From: Parvibaculum sp039680535
GTDB lineage: Bacteria > Pseudomonadota > Alphaproteobacteria > Parvibaculales > Parvibaculaceae
Reading direction: 5' to 3'
Assembly (NCBI RefSeq): GCF_039680535.1
Contig: NZ_JBDKSS010000001.1
Location: 107,654 to 171,653 of the forward strand
Length of the DNA stretch: 64,000 nucleotides
Shown here: one piece after another, positions 49,359-58,715 of the stretch
Numbering within the stretch: the first letter of the stretch is position 1
How the letters are laid out: each line of letters begins with the position of its first letter
Made by a program: the position numbers and the translations under genes
The notes under the pieces: generated by a model
Seen by the model: the letters and a program-made list of their open reading frames with translations, nothing else
Database searches by the model: none
What the model was told of the DNA's origin: nothing

Positions 49359-49459
49359 GCGCGCGGATTTCGACTGCTGTTCGGCATCAAACGAGTCGGC
49401 TGTGCTTCAGCTCGTTTGCGGCCTTTTGTGCCGGGCAGGGCGATTTGTGAGGACGACCC

Positions 49460-49825
49460 ATGGAAGACCTGCTTCGCGAGTACCTGCCCATCCTGATCTT
49501 TATGGGCTTGTCTCTCGTGCTCGGTCTCGCTCTGCTCATCGCGCCGTTTTTCATCGCGCCGAGCAAGCCCGACTCGGAAAAGCTTTCCGCTTATGAATGC
49601 GGCTTCGACGCCTTCGACGACGCGCGCATGAAATTCGACGTGAAATATTATCTCGTCGCCATCCTGTTCATCATCTTCGATCTCGAAGTCGCCTTCCTTT
49701 TCCCGTGGGCGGTGGCTCTCGGAGATGTCGGCATGTTCGGCTTCTGGTCGATGATCGTCTTTCTCGGCGTTCTCACCATCGGCTTCACCTATGAGTGGAA
49801 GAGGGGAGCTCTCGAATGGGAGTAG
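49460..49825 (+). CDS. nuoA: NADH dehydrogenase I subunit A
   Basis: The 121-residue complex I membrane subunit has three transmembrane helices. YECGFDAFDDARMKFDVKYYLVAILFIIFDLEVAFLFPW is the conserved loop and second helix. First gene of a complete nuoA-N operon; the last 10 bases overlap nuoB. Confidence 0.97.
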   Translation: MEDLLREYLPILIFMGLSLVLGLALLIAPFFIAPSKPDSEKLSAYECGFDAFDDARMKFDVKYYLVAILFIIFDLEVAFLFPWAVALGDVGMFGFWSMIVFLGVLTIGFTYEWKRGALEWE

Positions 49826-50370
49826 GAACCGAGGCACAGGCGGCGACCGCAATCGCCGGCGCCGTTCCCGCGATCAACGATCCGGTCTTCACCCAGATGT
49901 CGGACCAGTTGGCCGACAAGGGTTTCGTGCTCACGACCGTGGACGACCTCATCAACTGGTCGCGGACCGGTTCGCTGATGTGGATGACCTTCGGTCTTGC
50001 CTGCTGCGCCGTCGAGATGATGCATACCTCGATGCCGCGCTATGACAGCGAGCGATTCGGCTTCGCGCCCCGCGCGAGCCCGCGCCAGTCCGACGTGATG
50101 ATTGTCGCCGGCACGCTGACCAACAAGATGGCGCCCGCGCTCCGCAAGGTCTACGACCAGATGCCGGAGCCGCGTTACGTGATCTCGATGGGATCATGCG
50201 CGAATGGCGGCGGCTATTATCACTACTCCTACTCCGTGGTGCGCGGCTGCGACCGGATCGTTCCGGTCGACATCTACGTTCCCGGATGCCCTCCCACCGC
50301 CGAGGCGCTGCTGTATGGCATCCTCGCGCTTCAGAAGAAAATCCGCCGGACTGGAACGATAGACCGGTGA
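49816..50370 (+). CDS. nuoB: NADH dehydrogenase I subunit B
   Basis: The 184-residue peripheral subunit carries cluster N2, next to the quinone site. The ligands are Cys63-Cys64 (GLACCAVEMMH), Cys128 (MGSCANGGGYYHYSY) and Cys158 (YVPGCPPT). The ATG at 49816 overlaps nuoA and follows GAGGGGAG. A longer frame from a GTG at 49795 is less likely. Confidence 0.97.
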   Translation: MGVGTEAQAATAIAGAVPAINDPVFTQMSDQLADKGFVLTTVDDLINWSRTGSLMWMTFGLACCAVEMMHTSMPRYDSERFGFAPRASPRQSDVMIVAGTLTNKMAPALRKVYDQMPEPRYVISMGSCANGGGYYHYSYSVVRGCDRIVPVDIYVPGCPPTAEALLYGILALQKKIRRTGTIDR

Positions 50371-50404
50371 TTTTCGTGAACCTGGCGGCCTTCCTGCTTC
50401 AGCA

Positions 50405-51052
50405 ATGAAGCGGGAGCCGTGCACGAGTTTCGAGACTGCTTCGATGGATGGAAGTCTGACAGACCTCGGCGATCACATCCGCGCGAAACTCGCGGGTGCG
50501 GTCCTTGATGCCAGCACCGCATATGGTGAGCTCACGGTGGCCGCGCAAGCCGCGCGGATCGTCGATGTGCTCACTTTTTTGCGCGACGATCCGGCATGCG
50601 CCTTCACGACGCTGATCGACATTACGGCGGTCGACTACCCGCAGCGCGAACGGCGCTTCGATGTGGTCTACCACCTGCTGTCGATGCAGAAGAACGCGCG
50701 CATCCGCGTCAAGGTCGAGACCGATGAAGAGACGGCCGTGCCGACCACGGTTGGCGTCTTCCCGGCGTCGAACTGGTTCGAACGCGAAGCCTTCGACATG
50801 TATGGCGTGCTCTTCTCGGATCATCCGGATTTGCGTCGCATTCTCACCGACTACGGCTTTGCCGGTTATCCGCTGCGCAAGGATTTCCCGCTTACGGGCT
50901 ATGTCGAGGTGCGCTATGACGACGACCAGAAACGAGTCGTCTATGAGCCGGTGAAACTCGTTCAGGAATTCCGCAGCTTCGACTTCCTGAGCCCGTGGGA
51001 AGGCACCGATTACGTGCTGCCGGGCGACGAGAAGGCGGAGACGAAGTCATGA
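50405..51052 (+). CDS. nuoC: NADH dehydrogenase I subunit C
   Basis: The 215-residue peripheral subunit has FTTLIDITAVDYPQRERRFDVVYHLLS and ASNWFEREAFDMYGVLFSDHPDLRRILTDYGFAGYPLRKDFPLTGYVEVRYD, the family signature. The start is uncertain: ATG 50405 or ATG 50444 (MDGSLTDLG, closer to the usual N-terminus). It is separate from nuoD, as in most alphaproteobacteria. Its stop overlaps the nuoD ATG (ATGA). Confidence 0.95.
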   Translation: MKREPCTSFETASMDGSLTDLGDHIRAKLAGAVLDASTAYGELTVAAQAARIVDVLTFLRDDPACAFTTLIDITAVDYPQRERRFDVVYHLLSMQKNARIRVKVETDEETAVPTTVGVFPASNWFEREAFDMYGVLFSDHPDLRRILTDYGFAGYPLRKDFPLTGYVEVRYDDDQKRVVYEPVKLVQEFRSFDFLSPWEGTDYVLPGDEKAETKS

Positions 51053-52227
51053 CCGAACAGCAGCTTCGCAATTTCAATCTGAACTTCGGCCCGCAGCATC
51101 CTGCGGCCCATGGCGTGCTTCGCCTCGTCCTCGAGCTCGAGGGCGAAATCGTCGAGCGCGTCGATCCCCATATCGGTCTTCTGCATCGCGGCACCGAGAA
51201 GCTGATCGAGGCCAAGACCTATCTGCAGGCGCTGCCCTATTTCGACCGGCTCGATTACGTTGCGCCGATGAACCAGGAACATGCGTACTCGCTCGCCGTG
51301 GAAAAGCTCCTCGGCATCGAGGTTCCGCGTCGCGGCCAGTTCATCCGCGTCATCTACTCCGAGATCGGCCGTCTTCTTTCCCATCTCCTCAACGTCACCA
51401 CGCAGGCCATGGACGTCGGCGCGCTGACGCCGCCGCTCTGGGGCTTCGAGGAGCGCGAGAAGATGATGATCTTCTACGAGCGTGCTTCCGGCGCGCGCAT
51501 GCATGCGGCCTATTTCCGGCCGGGCGGCGTGCATCAGGACCTGCCGCCGAAGCTCGTGCAGGACATCTACGACTTCTGCGATCCTTGCGAGAAGGTGCTC
51601 GACGATCTCGAGACGCTGCTCACCGGCAACCGCATCTTCATGCAGCGCAATGCCGATATCGGCATCGTGTCGAAGGAAGACGCGCTGGCCTGGGGCTTCT
51701 CCGGCGTGATGGTGCGCGGCTCGGGCATGGCCTGGGACCTTCGCCGCTCGCAGCCCTATGAAGTCTATTCGGAACTCGATTTCGACATTCCCGTTGGCAA
51801 GAACGGCGACTGCTACGACCGCTACCTTGTCCGTATGGACGAGATGCGCCAGTCGCTCCGCATCATCAAGCAGGCGATCGAGAAGATGCCTGAGGGGCCG
51901 GTGCATACGACCGACGGCAAGATGTTTCCGCCCTCGCGCGCCGAGATGAAGCGCACGATGGAAGCGCTCATCCATCACTTCAAGCTCTATACCGAGGGCT
52001 ATCACGTTCCCGCTGGCGAGGTTTACGCCGCCGTCGAAGCCCCCAAGGGCGAATTCGGCGTCTACCTCGTTTCGGACGGCACCAACCGGCCTTACAAGTG
52101 CAAGATCCGCGCGCCGGGTTTCGCGCATCTGCAGGCCATGGATTATCTCTGTCGCGGCCACATGCTTGCGGACGTTTCCGCCGTGCTGGGCTCGCTCGAC
52201 ATCGTGTTCGGCGAGGTTGATCGATGA
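51049..52227 (+). CDS. nuoD: NADH dehydrogenase I subunit D
   Basis: The 392-residue 49-kDa-type subunit lines the quinone cavity with NuoB. It starts NFNLNFGPQHPAAHGVLRL (quinone-site His). HIGLLHRGTEKLIE, YFDRLDYVAPMNQEHAYSLAVEKLL and RAPGFAHLQAMDYLCRGHMLADVSAVLGSLDIVFGEVDR follow. The ATGA junctions with nuoC and nuoE imply coupled translation. Confidence 0.98.
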   Translation: MTEQQLRNFNLNFGPQHPAAHGVLRLVLELEGEIVERVDPHIGLLHRGTEKLIEAKTYLQALPYFDRLDYVAPMNQEHAYSLAVEKLLGIEVPRRGQFIRVIYSEIGRLLSHLLNVTTQAMDVGALTPPLWGFEEREKMMIFYERASGARMHAAYFRPGGVHQDLPPKLVQDIYDFCDPCEKVLDDLETLLTGNRIFMQRNADIGIVSKEDALAWGFSGVMVRGSGMAWDLRRSQPYEVYSELDFDIPVGKNGDCYDRYLVRMDEMRQSLRIIKQAIEKMPEGPVHTTDGKMFPPSRAEMKRTMEALIHHFKLYTEGYHVPAGEVYAAVEAPKGEFGVYLVSDGTNRPYKCKIRAPGFAHLQAMDYLCRGHMLADVSAVLGSLDIVFGEVDR

Positions 52228-52832
52228 GCGTGCGTCGTCTGGCTGCAAGCCAGCCTGAAAGCTTTGCCTTCACGCCCGAGAATCTCGAATGGGCGAATGC
52301 GCAGATCGCGAAATATCCGTCTGGCCGTCAGGCCTCGGCGATCATCCCGCTTTTCTGGCGTGCCCAGAAGCAGGCGGGCGGCTGGCTCCCCGAACCGGCA
52401 ATCCGGCACGTCGCCGATCTGCTGGGCATGGACTATATCCGCGCCCTCGAAGTCGCGACCTTCTACACCATGTTCAACCTCGCGCCGGTCGGCGAGCATT
52501 TCGTGCAGCTCTGCGGCACGACGCCCTGCTGGCTGCGCGGCGCGGACGAACTGAAAGACGCCTGCCGCAAGCATATCGGCCCCGAGGGGCAGGTGAGCGC
52601 GGATGGCAAGCTCTCCTGGCTTGAGGTCGAGTGCCTGGGCGCCTGCGCCAATGCGCCGATGGTTCAGATCAATGACGACTTCTTCGAGGATCTCGACGCG
52701 GAGAAGCTCGGCGAAATTCTGGAGTCGCTGCGCGCGGGCCGTGCGGTGAAGCCGGGCCCGCAGAACGGCCGGCACTCGTCGGAGCCGCTTGGCGGCCCGA
52801 CGACCCTGACGTCATTCACGGAGACCAAGTGA
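52224..52832 (+). CDS. nuoE: NADH dehydrogenase I subunit E
   Basis: The 202-residue peripheral subunit has a 2Fe-2S cluster (N1a) held by Cys97, Cys102, Cys137 and Cys141 (LCGTTPCWL, ECLGACANAPM). A polar C-terminal tail of about 35 residues extends beyond the fold. It overlaps nuoD by four bases and nuoF by one. Confidence 0.96.
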   Translation: MSVRRLAASQPESFAFTPENLEWANAQIAKYPSGRQASAIIPLFWRAQKQAGGWLPEPAIRHVADLLGMDYIRALEVATFYTMFNLAPVGEHFVQLCGTTPCWLRGADELKDACRKHIGPEGQVSADGKLSWLEVECLGACANAPMVQINDDFFEDLDAEKLGEILESLRAGRAVKPGPQNGRHSSEPLGGPTTLTSFTETK

Positions 52833-54121
52833 TGCTTCAGGACAAGGATCGCATCTTCACCAATCTCTACGGTCTTGGTGAACCGGGCCTCAAAGGCGCG
52901 CAGAAGCGTGGCGACTGGGACGGCACGGCCGACATCATCGCCAAGGGCCGCGACTGGATCATCGACGAGATGAAGAAGTCGGGTCTGCGCGGCCGCGGCG
53001 GCGCCGGCTTCCCGACCGGTCTCAAATGGTCCTTCATGCCGAAGGACTCGGGCGGACGTCCTCACTACCTCGTCGTCAATGCCGACGAGTCCGAGCCCGG
53101 CACGTGCAAAGACCGCGAAATCATGCGCCACGATCCGCAGAAGCTGATCGAGGGCTGCCTTATCGCCAGCTTCGCGATGGGCGCGCATGTTTGCTACATC
53201 TATGTACGCGGCGAGTTCATCCGCGAGCGCGAGGCGCTGCAGGCGGCCGTCGACGAAGCCTATGCGGCCGGTCTGATCGGCAAGAACGCGGCGGGCTCGG
53301 GCTGGGATTTCGATCTCTATGTCCATCACGGCGCCGGCGCCTATATCTGCGGCGAAGAAACGGCGCTGCTCGAAAGCCTCGAAGGCAAGAAGGGCATGCC
53401 GCGGCTGAAGCCGCCGTTCCCGGCCAATATGGGCCTCTATGGCGCGCCGACCACCGTGAACAACGTGGAATCCATCGCCGTTGCGCCGACGATCCTGCGT
53501 CGCGGGTCGGGCTGGTTCGCTGGCCTCGGCCGTCCCAACAATACCGGCACGAAAATCTTCTCGATCTCGGGGCATGTGAACAGGCCCTGCAACGTCGAGG
53601 AAGAGATGGGCATTCCGCTTCGCGAGCTTATCGAGAAGCATGCCGGCGGCGTGCGCGGCGGATGGGACAATCTGCTGGCGATCATTCCCGGCGGTTCATC
53701 GGTCCCGATGATCCCGAAGGCCGTTTGCGACGACATCCTGATGGATTTCGACTCGCTCAAGGCGGCGCAGACCGGTCTCGGCACGGCGGCTGTCATCGTC
53801 ATGGACAAGTCGACGGATCTCATCAAGGCGATCGCGCGCATCTCGGCCTTCTACAAGCATGAGAGCTGCGGCCAGTGCACGCCGTGCCGCGAAGGTACGG
53901 GCTGGATGTGGCGCATGATGGAGCGCATGGCTTCGGGCGAGGCGCAGGTGTCGGAAATCGACATGCTTCTCGATGTGACGAAGCGTGTCGAAGGACACAC
54001 GATCTGCGCGCTTGGCGACGCGGCGGCCTGGCCGATCCAGGGGCTGATGCGCCATTTCCGGCATGTGGTTGAAGAGCGGCTCACGTCCGGTAAGGGCGGC
54101 GCTCAAGTGGCGGCGGAGTAG
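52832..54121 (+). CDS. nuoF: NADH dehydrogenase I subunit F
   Basis: The 429-residue subunit binds NADH, FMN and 4Fe-4S cluster N3. GRGGAGFPTGLKWSFMPKD is the NADH-binding loop, NADESEPGTCKDREIM the FMN region, GAGAYICGEETALLESLEGKKGMPRLKPPFPA follows, and HESCGQCTPCREGTGWMW plus a later Cys hold the cluster. The ATG at 52832 overlaps the nuoE stop. Confidence 0.97.
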   Translation: MLQDKDRIFTNLYGLGEPGLKGAQKRGDWDGTADIIAKGRDWIIDEMKKSGLRGRGGAGFPTGLKWSFMPKDSGGRPHYLVVNADESEPGTCKDREIMRHDPQKLIEGCLIASFAMGAHVCYIYVRGEFIREREALQAAVDEAYAAGLIGKNAAGSGWDFDLYVHHGAGAYICGEETALLESLEGKKGMPRLKPPFPANMGLYGAPTTVNNVESIAVAPTILRRGSGWFAGLGRPNNTGTKIFSISGHVNRPCNVEEEMGIPLRELIEKHAGGVRGGWDNLLAIIPGGSSVPMIPKAVCDDILMDFDSLKAAQTGLGTAAVIVMDKSTDLIKAIARISAFYKHESCGQCTPCREGTGWMWRMMERMASGEAQVSEIDMLLDVTKRVEGHTICALGDAAAWPIQGLMRHFRHVVEERLTSGKGGAQVAAE

Positions 54122-54125
54122 AGGC

Positions 54126-56159
54126 ATGCCCAAGGTTACAGTCGACGGCATCGAGGTCGAGGTCGAAGCGGGCGCAACGCTGTTGCAGGCCTGCGAGGCG
54201 GCGGGCGTCGAAATTCCGCGCTTCTGCTATCACGAGCGTCTGTCCATCGCCGGCAATTGCCGCATGTGCCTGGTCGAGGTCGAGAAATCGCCGAAGCCCG
54301 TGGCGAGCTGCGCCATGCCGGCCGCCGATGGCGCGGTCGTCCACACCACGACGGAAGTCGTGAAGCGCGCCCGCGAAGGCGTGATGGAATTCCTGCTCAT
54401 CAATCATCCGCTCGATTGCCCGATCTGCGATCAGGGCGGCGAGTGCGACTTGCAGGATCAGGCCGTTGCCTATGGCACCGATGGTTCGCGCTATCACGAG
54501 AACAAGCGCGCCGTCGAAGAGAAGTATATGGGCCCGCTGGTCAAGACCGTGATGACGCGCTGCATCCAGTGCACGCGCTGCGTCCGCTTCGCCACCGAAG
54601 TTGCTGGCACGCCGGAGATCGGCGCCATCGGCCGCGGCGAGGACATGGAGATCACGACCTATCTCGAGCACACGCTGACGTCGGAGCTTTCGGCCAATGT
54701 GGTCGATCTCTGCCCGGTCGGCGCGCTGACCTTCCGGCCCTTCGCCTTCACTGCGCGGCCCTGGGAACTGCGCAAGACCGAGTCCGTCGACGTGATGGAT
54801 GCCGTCGGCTCGAACATCCGCGTCGACACGCGCGGCCGCGAAGTGATGCGCATTCTTCCGCGTCTCAACGAGGACGTGAACGAGGAGTGGATTTCGGACA
54901 AGACCCGCTTCATCTGGGACGGTCTCAAGACGCAGCGTCTCGACCGGCCTTACATTCGCGAGAACGGCAAGCTCCGCGAGGCGAGCTGGGATGAGGCTTT
55001 CGCCGCCATCGCCGCGAAGCTCAAGGGCGCGAAGGGCGAACGCATCGGCGCCATTATCGGCGACCTTGCCGCCGCCGAAGAGATGAAGGCGCTGAAGGAT
55101 CTCTGGGCGAAGCTCGGCTCGACCAATATCGATTGCCGTCAGGACGGTGCGAAGCTCGGCGGCGCCCGTTCGAGCTACATCTTCAATTCGACGATTGCCG
55201 GCATCGAGCAGGCGGACGTCATTCTCATCATCGGTTCCGATCCGCGCCGCGAAGCGCCGGTGCTCAATGCGCGTATCCGCAAGCGCTTCCGCGCGGGCGG
55301 GCTCAAGGTTGGCGTCATCGGTCCGCGCCACGACCTGACTTACCCCTACGACCATCTCGGCGCCGGCACGCAGACGCTCGCCGAGCTTGCTGCGGGCAAG
55401 GGCTTTGCCGAGGCGCTGAAGAGCGCGCAGAACGCCCTGATCATTGTCGGGCAGGGCGCGCTGACGCGGAAGGACGGTGCTGCCGTTCTCGCCGCCTCCA
55501 TCGCGCTGGCGAAGACGACGGGTGCCGCATTCAACGTGCTGCACACCGCGGCGGCACGCGTCGGCGGCCTCGACCTCGGCCTCGTGCCGGGCGCGGGCGG
55601 CCGCGACGTGGCGGGCATTCTCGATGGCGCCTCGAAGGGCGAGCTGGATGTCGTCTATCTCCTCGGCGCCGACGAAATCGACATGTCGAAGCTCGGGAAT
55701 GCCTTCGTGATCTATCAGGGCACGCATGGCGACGCGGGCGCGCATCGGGCAGACGTGATCCTGCCGGGCGCGGCCTATACGGAAAAGCCCGGTCTCTACG
55801 TGAACACCGAAGGCCGCGTGCAGCGCGGCCAGCGCGCCGCCTTCCCGCCGGGCGAGGCCCGTGAGGACTGGACGATCCTGCGCGCGCTGTCGGACGCTCT
55901 CGGCGCGACGCTGCCTTATGACAATATCGATCAGCTCCGCGCGGCGATCGTCGCCGACGCGCCGCACTTTGCGGAGATCGACAATGTGGTTCCCGCCGGT
56001 GAGTTGCCGGAGCTTCCCGTGGGCGAACTTGACGCCGCGCCTTTCGAGACGCCGGTGAAGGACTTCTATCTGACGAACCCGATCGCAAGGGCGAGCAAGG
56101 TCATGGCCGAATGCTCGGCACGTGTCGCCGCGACGAAACGTGTTCAGGCGGCGGAGTAA
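54126..56159 (+). CDS. nuoG: NADH dehydrogenase I subunit G
   Basis: The 677-residue Fe-S subunit has an N-terminal ferredoxin domain (PRFCYHERLSIAGNCRMCLVEVE), a His-ligated 4Fe-4S segment (HPLDCPICDQGGECDLQD) and a further 4Fe-4S site (CIQCTRCVRF...VDLCPVGALT). The large C-terminal part resembles molybdopterin oxidoreductases but lacks the cofactor. The ATG at 54126 follows TAGAGG; the frame opens earlier, inside nuoF. Confidence 0.97.
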   Translation: MPKVTVDGIEVEVEAGATLLQACEAAGVEIPRFCYHERLSIAGNCRMCLVEVEKSPKPVASCAMPAADGAVVHTTTEVVKRAREGVMEFLLINHPLDCPICDQGGECDLQDQAVAYGTDGSRYHENKRAVEEKYMGPLVKTVMTRCIQCTRCVRFATEVAGTPEIGAIGRGEDMEITTYLEHTLTSELSANVVDLCPVGALTFRPFAFTARPWELRKTESVDVMDAVGSNIRVDTRGREVMRILPRLNEDVNEEWISDKTRFIWDGLKTQRLDRPYIRENGKLREASWDEAFAAIAAKLKGAKGERIGAIIGDLAAAEEMKALKDLWAKLGSTNIDCRQDGAKLGGARSSYIFNSTIAGIEQADVILIIGSDPRREAPVLNARIRKRFRAGGLKVGVIGPRHDLTYPYDHLGAGTQTLAELAAGKGFAEALKSAQNALIIVGQGALTRKDGAAVLAASIALAKTTGAAFNVLHTAAARVGGLDLGLVPGAGGRDVAGILDGASKGELDVVYLLGADEIDMSKLGNAFVIYQGTHGDAGAHRADVILPGAAYTEKPGLYVNTEGRVQRGQRAAFPPGEAREDWTILRALSDALGATLPYDNIDQLRAAIVADAPHFAEIDNVVPAGELPELPVGELDAAPFETPVKDFYLTNPIARASKVMAECSARVAATKRVQAAE

Positions 56160-56165
56160 GGGCAC

Positions 56166-57197
56166 ATGGCTGATATTCTGACCACTTACGGCATTCCCCT
56201 CGCGATCATCGCGGCGCAGAGCCTCGGCCTGCTGGTCGCGTTGCTGCTCTTCACCGCCTATATCCTGCTTGCCGACCGCAAGATCTGGGCGGCGGTGCAG
56301 CTGCGCCGCGGCCCGAACGTCGTCGGCGCCTTCGGCCTGTTCCAGTCCTTCGCGGACCTGCTGAAATTCGTCTTCAAGGAAGTCGTGATCCCGGCGGGCG
56401 CGAACAAGGGCGTATTCCTTCTCGCGCCGCTCGTTACCGTGACGCTGGCGCTTTCGGCGTGGGCGGTGGTGCCGCTCGCCGATGGCTGGGTCGTTTCGAA
56501 CATCAATATCGGCATCCTTTACATCCTCGCGATCTCGTCGCTCGGCGTTTACGGCGTCATCATGGCGGGCTGGGCGTCGAACTCGAAATATCCGTTCCTG
56601 TCGGCGCTTCGTTCGGCCGCGCAGATGGTATCCTACGAAGTCTCGATCGGTTTCGTGCTCATCACGGTGCTGATGACGGCCGGGTCGCTCAACCTGTCGG
56701 ACATCGTGCGCGCGCAGGAGGGCCATTACGGCCTTCTCAACTGGTTCTGGCTGCCGCATCTGCCGATGTTCGTGATCTTCTTCATCTCGGCGCTGGCTGA
56801 AACCAACCGTCCGCCTTTCGACCTCGTCGAAGCGGAATCGGAACTCGTTGCCGGCTTCATGGTCGAGTATTCCTCGACCCCCTACATGATGTTCATGCTC
56901 GGCGAATATGTGTCGATCATCCTCATGTGCGCCATGACGACGATCCTTTTCCTCGGCGGCTGGCTGCCGCCGGTGAACGCGCTGCCCTTCACGCTGGTGC
57001 CGGGCGTCATCTGGTTCCTCGTCAAGCTTTGCCTTGTCTTCTTCATGTTCGCCATGGTGAAGGCATTCGTGCCGCGCTACCGCTACGACCAGCTGATGCG
57101 TCTGGGCTGGAAGGTCTTCCTTCCGATCTCGCTCTTCTGGGTCGTGCTCACGGCAGGCGTGCTCGTCGGCTTCGGCCTCGTGCCGCATCACGGTTGA
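56166..57197 (+). CDS. nuoH: NADH dehydrogenase I subunit H
   Basis: The 343-residue membrane subunit joins the peripheral arm to the proton-pumping arm. It has about eight helices. LADRKIWAAVQLRRGPNVVGAFGLFQSFADLLKFVFKE and ISALAETNRPPFDLVEAESELVAGFMVEYSS are the signature quinone-tunnel loops. Confidence 0.98.
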   Translation: MADILTTYGIPLAIIAAQSLGLLVALLLFTAYILLADRKIWAAVQLRRGPNVVGAFGLFQSFADLLKFVFKEVVIPAGANKGVFLLAPLVTVTLALSAWAVVPLADGWVVSNINIGILYILAISSLGVYGVIMAGWASNSKYPFLSALRSAAQMVSYEVSIGFVLITVLMTAGSLNLSDIVRAQEGHYGLLNWFWLPHLPMFVIFFISALAETNRPPFDLVEAESELVAGFMVEYSSTPYMMFMLGEYVSIILMCAMTTILFLGGWLPPVNALPFTLVPGVIWFLVKLCLVFFMFAMVKAFVPRYRYDQLMRLGWKVFLPISLFWVVLTAGVLVGFGLVPHHG

Positions 57198-57214
57198 TCG
57201 GAAAGGACTGACAA

Positions 57215-57706
57215 ATGGCTTCGGTCAATCAAGTAGCCCGGTCGCTCTTTCTGACGGAGTTCGTGACGAGCTTCTTCCTCGCCATGCGCTACTTCTTCAA
57301 GCCCAAGGCGACGGTGAACTATCCCTTCGAGAAGGGACCGCTCTCTCCGCGCTTCCGTGGCGAACATGCGCTGCGCCGCTATCCGAACGGCGAAGAGCGT
57401 TGCATCGCCTGCAAGCTCTGCGAAGCGATCTGCCCGGCTCAGGCGATCACCATCGAGGCGGGGCCGCGCCGCAATGACGGTACGCGCCGGACGACGCGCT
57501 ACGACATCGACATGACGAAGTGCATCTATTGCGGCTTCTGCCAGGAAGCCTGCCCGGTGGATGCCATCGTCGAAGGCCCGAATTTCGAGTTCTCCGTGGA
57601 GACCCGCGAAGAGCTCATGTACGACAAGGAACGGTTGCTCGCGAATGGCGATCGCTGGGAGCGTGAGATCGCGAAGAACATCGCGCTCGACGCGCCTTAT
57701 CGCTGA
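57215..57706 (+). CDS. nuoI: NADH dehydrogenase I subunit I
   Basis: The 163-residue subunit has two 4Fe-4S ferredoxin motifs: CIACKLCEAICP and CIYCGFCQEACP (clusters N6a and N6b). The amphipathic N-terminus (FLTEFVTSFFLAMRYFF) docks on the membrane arm. It is the standard size. Confidence 0.98.
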   Translation: MASVNQVARSLFLTEFVTSFFLAMRYFFKPKATVNYPFEKGPLSPRFRGEHALRRYPNGEERCIACKLCEAICPAQAITIEAGPRRNDGTRRTTRYDIDMTKCIYCGFCQEACPVDAIVEGPNFEFSVETREELMYDKERLLANGDRWEREIAKNIALDAPYR

Positions 57707-57725
57707 CCGAAGGACTGACAGCATT

Positions 57726-57742
57726 CCGGACCTGAGGTCCGG
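57726..57742 (+). repeat. Hairpin between nuoI and nuoJ
   Basis: CCGGACC, TGA, GGTCCGG: a perfect 7-bp stem in a 62-base gap. It could slow transcription or stabilise mRNA ends within the operon. Confidence 0.5.
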
Positions 57743-57768
57743 CAAGGAATGAAGGACGAGGGGTCCAG

Positions 57769-58383
57769 ATGATTGTTTCCGCCATCGCATTTTACGTCTT
57801 CGCGGCCATGGCCGTGGCGGCGGGGTTCATGGTGATCGCGGCGCGGAACCCCGTGCATTCTGTGCTGTTCCTGATCCTGACCTTCTTCAATGCAGCGGCG
57901 CTTTTCGTGCTGATGGGAGCGGAGTTCATCGCGCTCATCCTCGTCATTGTCTATGTCGGCGCTGTGGCCGTGCTCTTCCTCTTCGTCGTCATGATGCTCG
58001 ACATCGACTTCGCGCAGCTTCGCCAGGGCTTCCTGCAATATCTGCCCGTCGGCGGGCTTGTCGGCTTCATCCTGCTCGTCGAGCTGCTGCTCGTCGCAGG
58101 CGCCTGGGTCATCACGCCGGAGGCGGCACAGGTTGCGGCTTCGCCCGCGCCGGCGCTCGAGCAGGTCGCCAACACCCGCGCGCTCGGCCAGATCCTCTAT
58201 ACGCAATATGCCTATCTCTTCCAGGCCTCGGGGCTCGTTCTCCTCGTCGCCATGATCGGCGCCATCGTTCTGACGCTGCGCCACCGCCCGGACATCAAGC
58301 GGCAGGTGATCGCGCATCAGGTGGGCCGCAAGCGGCACGAAGGCGTCGAGCTCAAGGACGTCAAGCCGGGCCAGGGAATTTAA
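57769..58383 (+). CDS. nuoJ: NADH dehydrogenase I subunit J
   Basis: The 204-residue membrane subunit has five helices. NPVHSVLFLILTFFNAAALFVLMGAEFIALILVIVYVGAVAVLFLFVVMML contains the conserved pi-bulge helix region. The ATG at 57769 follows GAGGGGTCCAG. Confidence 0.96.
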   Translation: MIVSAIAFYVFAAMAVAAGFMVIAARNPVHSVLFLILTFFNAAALFVLMGAEFIALILVIVYVGAVAVLFLFVVMMLDIDFAQLRQGFLQYLPVGGLVGFILLVELLLVAGAWVITPEAAQVAASPAPALEQVANTRALGQILYTQYAYLFQASGLVLLVAMIGAIVLTLRHRPDIKRQVIAHQVGRKRHEGVELKDVKPGQGI

Positions 58384-58401
58384 GGGAAGCGGAACGTAAC
58401 A

Positions 58402-58710
58402 ATGGAAATCGGGCTCGGACATTATCTCACCGTCGCGGCGATCCTCTTCACGATCGGCGTGTTCGGCATCTTCCTCAACCGGAAGAACGTGATCATCATT
58501 CTCATGTCGATTGAGTTGATGTTGCTCGCGGTGAACGTCAATCTGGTCGCCTTCTCCGTCTTCCTGCACGACCTGACCGGTCAGGTCTTCGCGATCTTCG
58601 TGCTGACGGTTGCCGCGGCCGAAGCGGCCATCGGCCTTGCCATTCTTGTGACCTACTTCCGCAACCGCGGCTCCATCGCGGTTGAGGATGTCAATCTGAT
58701 GAAGGGGTAG
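58402..58710 (+). CDS. nuoK: NADH dehydrogenase I subunit K
   Basis: The 102-residue three-helix subunit has LNRKNVIIILMSIELMLLAVNVN and FAIFVLTVAAAEAAIGLAILVTYFRNRGSI, holding the two conserved proton-path glutamates. Confidence 0.97.
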   Translation: MEIGLGHYLTVAAILFTIGVFGIFLNRKNVIIILMSIELMLLAVNVNLVAFSVFLHDLTGQVFAIFVLTVAAAEAAIGLAILVTYFRNRGSIAVEDVNLMKG

Positions 58711-58715
58711 GGGAC

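Noticed and set aside
54081..57191. Very long open frame on the minus strand opposite nuoG and nuoH
   Set aside because: It is His/Arg/Glu-rich and has no domain, and the opposite strand encodes clear complex I subunits. Long antisense frames are expected at this GC content. The same applies to 3689-6232, 22584-25685, 58653-60644, 60620-62182 and 37572-39899.
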